A stretch of DNA of 64,000 nucleotides from Stutzerimonas kunmingensis (lineage in GTDB: Bacteria > Pseudomonadota > Gammaproteobacteria > Pseudomonadales > Pseudomonadaceae), in contig NZ_FORS01000001.1 of NCBI RefSeq assembly GCF_900114065.1, positions 806,001 through 870,000 of the forward strand. The letters are read 5' to 3'. Position 1 is the first letter of the stretch. The number at the start of each line of letters is the position of its first letter. A program made the translations under genes and the position numbers. Positions 60,683 to 64,000 of the stretch are shown here, piece after piece. The notes beneath the pieces were generated by a model, which was not told where the DNA came from, made no database searches, and saw nothing but the letters and a program-made list of their open reading frames with translations.

Positions 60683-61559
60683 GACGGTAGTAACGCTCCA
60701 ACAGGCTCGGCAACCCGGTGCGCCAGGCGCGAGGCTTGATGCCGAAAGTGGTGAAAATCTTCTTGCAGGCGAGTACGCCGTGCTGCGGTTCGGCTGCGGC
60801 ATCCGAACAGGCGGCATGCGCCACGGCCGTCAGATTCGCCGTTGTGACGTCGCGATACTTGCCGGCCTCGCCGAGCAACGCCTGGGCGACCAGCAACGGG
60901 GTGGAAGCCTCATGTCCGCCGTAGTGATAGGTACCCCACAGCGGTGCCTGGCAGTCGAGCTGCTTCAATACCGCAAGGATCACGCGCGCGGCATCGTCGA
61001 CAGGTGTCGGATTGCCGCGCCGGTCATCCGCCAGCAGTATCGCCTCGCTCTGCTCGAGTCGTTGCAGCACGCGCCCTAGAACACCGTCCCGACTGTCATC
61101 GAGCAACCAGCCAAAACGCAGCAGGACATGTCGCGGGCATAGCGAACGCACACTCTGCTCGATGCGCCACAGCGCCCCGCCTCGTGCATCCAGCGGCGCC
61201 ACCTCGTCCTTTTCGCTATAGGCCGTGGTTCGGGCACCGTCGAATACCCGGTAGCTCGATGGCTGCAACAGGACGAAATCATGGTGCTGACAGAGTTCGG
61301 CGAGCCGCTCGACCGCACGCTCCTGTGCGGCGAGCGCCGGCTCGTTGGGCTGTCCGCTCTGGAACCAGTCGTAATAGTAGGCAAGGTTGACCACGACATC
61401 CGGACGGTTGTCGTCGAGCAACTGGGTAAGACTGGCGGCGTCCCAGCCCTGAGCGGGCGGTCGCGGTGCGAGGAAGCCGATGTCTTCCTCGGCGCCGAGG
61501 CGGATGAGCGCCTGGCCCAGGGCATTGCCGCCGCCCAACAGCATCAGGCGCATTCGCAT
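60675..61559 (-). CDS. RmlD-like sugar-nucleotide-binding reductase family protein
   Basis: A 294-residue Rossmann-fold protein with MLLGGGNALGQALIRLG at the N-terminus, VVNLAYYYDWF, LQPSSYRVFDGART and LRFGWLLDD, like dTDP-4-dehydrorhamnose reductases. The usual catalytic YxxxK reads less clearly (AYSEKDEVAPLDARG), so the reaction is uncertain. It starts 10 bases after the ssb stop and overlaps the epimerase, so all three may be one transcript. Confidence 0.78.
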   Translation of the reverse strand: MRMRLMLLGGGNALGQALIRLGAEEDIGFLAPRPPAQGWDAASLTQLLDDNRPDVVVNLAYYYDWFQSGQPNEPALAAQERAVERLAELCQHHDFVLLQPSSYRVFDGARTTAYSEKDEVAPLDARGGALWRIEQSVRSLCPRHVLLRFGWLLDDSRDGVLGRVLQRLEQSEAILLADDRRGNPTPVDDAARVILAVLKQLDCQAPLWGTYHYGGHEASTPLLVAQALLGEAGKYRDVTTANLTAVAHAACSDAAAEPQHGVLACKKIFTTFGIKPRAWRTGLPSLLERYYRHG

Positions 61560-61569
61560 TCAGATAACT

Positions 61570-62064
61570 CTAGAAAGGGATGTCGTCGTCGAAGCTGTCG
61601 TAGTCCGGTGCCGGCTGCTGCCGCGCAGCGGGCTGCTGCGGCTGGGCCTGCTGACGCGGCGCCTGCTGCGGCTCACGCTGCTGCGGGCGAGCCTGACGCG
61701 GCGCATCGTCGGAACTGCCGCCACGGCCACCGAGCAGCTGCATGGTGCCGTTCATGTCGACGACTATTTCGGTGGTGTAGCGCTTGACGCCGTCCTTCTC
61801 CCACTCGCGGGTCTGCAGGCGTCCCTCGATGTAGCATTGCGAACCCTTGCGCAGATATTCGCCGGCGATCTCGGCAACCTTGCCGAACAACACCACGCGA
61901 TGCCACTCGGTACGCTCCTGAAGCTGGCCGGTCTGCTTGTCCTTCCAGCTATCGGTGGTTGCCAGCGTGATGTTGGTCACCGCATTGCCATTGGGCATGT
62001 AGCGGGTTTCCGGGTCGCCGCCGACATTGCCGATCAAGATGACTTTATTCACCCCTCTGGCCAT
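61570..62064 (-). CDS. ssb: Single-stranded DNA-binding protein
   Basis: A 164-residue SSB with an N-terminal OB fold ([38 protein letters not shown]), a glutamine- and proline-rich linker, and the acidic tail DDDIPF that binds partner proteins. It coats single-stranded DNA in replication and repair. Its place next to an MFS gene and uvrA is the pseudomonad arrangement. Confidence 0.97.
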   Translation of the reverse strand: MARGVNKVILIGNVGGDPETRYMPNGNAVTNITLATTDSWKDKQTGQLQERTEWHRVVLFGKVAEIAGEYLRKGSQCYIEGRLQTREWEKDGVKRYTTEIVVDMNGTMQLLGGRGGSSDDAPRQARPQQREPQQAPRQQAQPQQPAARQQPAPDYDSFDDDIPF

Positions 62065-62221
62065 GGGTAACTCCTCATTGGAACGTTGAATTGGATGGAT
62101 TCACCGATGGCGGTTGTACCGCCAGCAAAGCCGATGACCGCGAATCTTACCTCAGCCACCCTTGACGGCCAACCGACGCACTTTCATGTTGCGCGGCACT
62201 ATGCAGCCGCGAACAGGCGCC

Positions 62222-63589
62222 TCAGGCAACCAAGCGATCAAGAGCTTCACGATCCAGCTGCTGCGTATCGACCTTGATATAGGCCGCTGCCTCGTCGGCA
62301 ACGATGAGCACGTCGCTAACACCGGCGACTTGTAGCAGGTCACGCCCAAGCCCTGCGTTGGCCAGCGCTCTGGTCGAAAGCGGCAAGCGCAGGCTCGTTA
62401 CATAAGGAGGTTCGCGCATGCTGAAGGCCACCACGAACCACAACGCGCACAGCGCAGCGCAACCGGCGAACACCAGCGCCAGGCCACCCTGCTGATAGAG
62501 CATACCGCCCAGCACGCCACCGAGACCGGCACCGAGAAACTGACTGGTGGAGTAGACGCCCATCGCGGTGCCCTTGCCGCCGGCCGGCGCGACTTTGCTG
62601 ATCAACGAAGGCAGCGACGCTTCCAGCAGATTGAACGCGATGAAGAAGCCCACCATGCCGACGACCAGCATCCACAAGCCATTTCCGAACCACCAGAAGA
62701 ACAGCTCGCAGAGCAGCAGCGCGGTGACCGCGCCCAATAGCACGCGGCGCATCTGGCGCTTCTTCTCGCCATAAATAATGAAGGGAATCATGCCGAAGAA
62801 GCCGACCAGCAGTGCCGTGAGGTAGACCCACCAATGCTCTTCCTTGGGCAACGCGCCCTGCTCTACCAGTGCCAGCGGCAGCGCGACGAAGCTGGCCATC
62901 AGGATCGCATGCAGCGCCAGGATGCTGAAATCCAGACGCAGCAGATCAGGATGGCGCAGCGTCAGGCCGAGTGCCTGCTTGGCGACGCCCGATTCGCGAT
63001 GGCGCACATGCGCCTGGGCCTTGGGCAGCAACGCGACGATGACTCCGCCAAGCAACGCCATGCCGGCGGTTACCCAGAACAGTCCGGAGAGACCGAAGGC
63101 ACGGGTCAGCAACGGCCCGACGATCATCGCGACAGCGAAGGAAAAACCGATGCTCACGCCGATCAGCGCCATCGCCTTGGTCCGGTGCTGTTCGCGGGTC
63201 AGGTCCGAGAGCAGCGCCATCACTGCAGCGGAAATCGCCCCCGCCCCTTGCAGGATGCGCCCGGCGATGACGCCCCAGATGCTGTCGGACATCGCCGCGA
63301 GCACCGCTCCAGCGGCGAAGATCAGCAGGCCGAAATAGATGATAGGCAAGCGACCAATACGATCGGAAAGAATACCGAAGGGAATTTGCAGCAGCGCCTG
63401 GGTCAAACCATAGGCACCTATCGCAAGACCGATCAGGGTCGGCGTAGCGCCTTCCAGGTCCATGCCGTAGGTTGCCAGCACGGGCAAAACCATGAACATG
63501 CCGAGCATGCGAAAAGCGAAAACCAGGGCCAGCCCGGAAGCTGCGCGTTTTTCGCTGGCGCTCATGCGCTCGCTGTAGGGGTCCTGCAT
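62222..63589 (-). CDS. MFS transporter with small C-terminal soluble domain
   Basis: A 455-residue major-facilitator protein with twelve hydrophobic segments and the loop motif GILSDRIGRLPIIY. After the last helix there is a soluble part of about 60 residues (NAGLGRDLLQVAGVSDVLIV) with a ferredoxin-like pattern. The substrate is unknown; relatives are drug-efflux-like. It is divergent from uvrA, 131 bases apart. Between it and ssb (62065-62221) I see no other gene. Confidence 0.88.
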   Translation of the reverse strand: MQDPYSERMSASEKRAASGLALVFAFRMLGMFMVLPVLATYGMDLEGATPTLIGLAIGAYGLTQALLQIPFGILSDRIGRLPIIYFGLLIFAAGAVLAAMSDSIWGVIAGRILQGAGAISAAVMALLSDLTREQHRTKAMALIGVSIGFSFAVAMIVGPLLTRAFGLSGLFWVTAGMALLGGVIVALLPKAQAHVRHRESGVAKQALGLTLRHPDLLRLDFSILALHAILMASFVALPLALVEQGALPKEEHWWVYLTALLVGFFGMIPFIIYGEKKRQMRRVLLGAVTALLLCELFFWWFGNGLWMLVVGMVGFFIAFNLLEASLPSLISKVAPAGGKGTAMGVYSTSQFLGAGLGGVLGGMLYQQGGLALVFAGCAALCALWFVVAFSMREPPYVTSLRLPLSTRALANAGLGRDLLQVAGVSDVLIVADEAAAYIKVDTQQLDREALDRLVA

Positions 63590-63659
63590 GGAGGGTCTCG
63601 CTTGTATGAACCGGCGGCGATTCTAGCAGCCCTACCCTGTTCGGCACAGGCGCGCGGTT

Positions 63660-63689
63660 TTGCCGCGACTATCACCCCGGCCGTATACT
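63660..63689 (+). promoter_or_regulatory. Candidate sigma-70 promoter of uvrA
   Basis: TTGCCG (63660-63665) and TATACT (63684-63689) are 18 bases apart, with the predicted start about 25 bases before the uvrA start codon. No full LexA box is seen. Confidence 0.5.
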
Positions 63690-63720
63690 TTCGGGTTTCC
63701 GCCCGCCACGCGAGGCTGTT

Positions 63721-64000
63721 TTGGACAAGATTCTGATTCGTGGGGCCCGCACCCACAACCTGAAGAACATCGACCTCACCCTGCCGCGCGACAAGCTGAT
63801 CGTCATCACCGGCTTGTCCGGTTCTGGCAAATCATCCTTGGCATTCGACACTCTCTACGCAGAAGGCCAGCGCCGTTACGTCGAATCGCTTTCGGCGTAT
63901 GCGCGCCAGTTCCTCTCGATGATGGAAAAGCCCGACGTCGACACCATCGAGGGGCTCTCCCCGGCGATCTCCATCGAGCAGAAATCGACCTCGCACAACC
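63721..64000 (+). CDS. uvrA: Excinuclease ABC subunit A, N-terminal part (runs off the window)
   Basis: The first 93 codons are present, starting at TTG 63721 as in other pseudomonads: [19 protein letters not shown], the Walker [10 protein letters not shown], and [17 protein letters not shown]. UvrA finds damaged DNA and loads UvrB in nucleotide excision repair. The gene continues past the window end. Confidence 0.95.
   Translation, partial: MDKILIRGARTHNLKNIDLTLPRDKLIVITGLSGSGKSSLAFDTLYAEGQRRYVESLSAYARQFLSMMEKPDVDTIEGLSPAISIEQKSTSHN

Noticed and set aside
63638..63651. LexA box before uvrA (CTGTTCGGCACAG)
   Set aside because: The CTGT and ACAG halves are only five bases apart instead of eight, so it does not fit the SOS operator.

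Overview
The window is high-GC DNA from a gammaproteobacterium of the family Pseudomonadaceae, most likely the Stutzerimonas (Pseudomonas stutzeri) group. The evidence is gene order and gene content: thiL-nusB-ribH-ribBA-ribE behind an FMN riboswitch, ribD-nrdR, a zinc-type His-rich protein/ABC/DUF3299 operon, ssb-MFS-uvrA, and Crc-type A-rich motifs in front of catabolic genes. There are no rRNA genes, tRNA genes, prophages, insertion sequences or CRISPR arrays that I can see. The species assignment is an inference.

Region 1 (1-16,500) is catabolic. It starts with a homogentisate operon (short-form dioxygenase, short-form fumarylacetoacetase, maleylacetoacetate isomerase) and 4-hydroxyphenylpyruvate dioxygenase. 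These are followed by an NSS-family amino-acid transporter, a Leu/Phe-type amino-acid dehydrogenase, a fused indolepyruvate:ferredoxin oxidoreductase and a divergent Lrp-type regulator. Together they would import, deaminate and break down aromatic and branched amino acids. A 3-hydroxybutyrate/short-chain-acid set follows: AtoE, a GntP permease behind a sigma-54 promoter with three regularly spaced dyads, and 3-hydroxybutyrate dehydrogenase. A PRPP-synthetase-like gene ends the region. Most of these genes carry an AAnAAnAA Hfq/Crc-type motif near the start codon.

Region 2 (16,500-21,800) has a tandem array of dyad repeats, nei, and a divergent catabolic module I cannot assign to a known pathway. 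It holds a second AtoE-type permease facing a muconolactone-isomerase-like protein, a YciI-like protein, a cyclase-family hydrolase and an SDR. Two matching GTTCGATTAnCGAAC operators lie between the two arms, one inside a 29-bp perfect palindrome. This is the best candidate here for an undescribed system.

Region 3 (21,800-29,580) holds an RluA-type pseudouridine synthase, a PepSY protein, a DUF899 gene broken by one in-frame TGA, and a divergent CusF-like/PepSY-PepSY-response regulator-kinase locus. Two small ORFs, a WYL regulator and an 880-bp non-coding block with two inverted copies of a long repeat follow.

Region 4 (29,580-50,650) is housekeeping: sbcDC; a cobalamin riboswitch with btuB and btuF; ribA; pgpA; thiL; nusB; the rib genes with an FMN riboswitch; nrdR; small conserved genes; a YedE/TusA pair; and the thioredoxin-like chaperone cnoX.

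Region 5 (50,650-64,000) holds a probable zinc-regulated ABC operon, a complete second-type TonB energy system (DUF3450, two ExbB-like proteins, ExbD, TonB, TPR protein), ompW behind an Anr-type site, two sugar-nucleotide-type genes, ssb, an MFS transporter and the start of uvrA.
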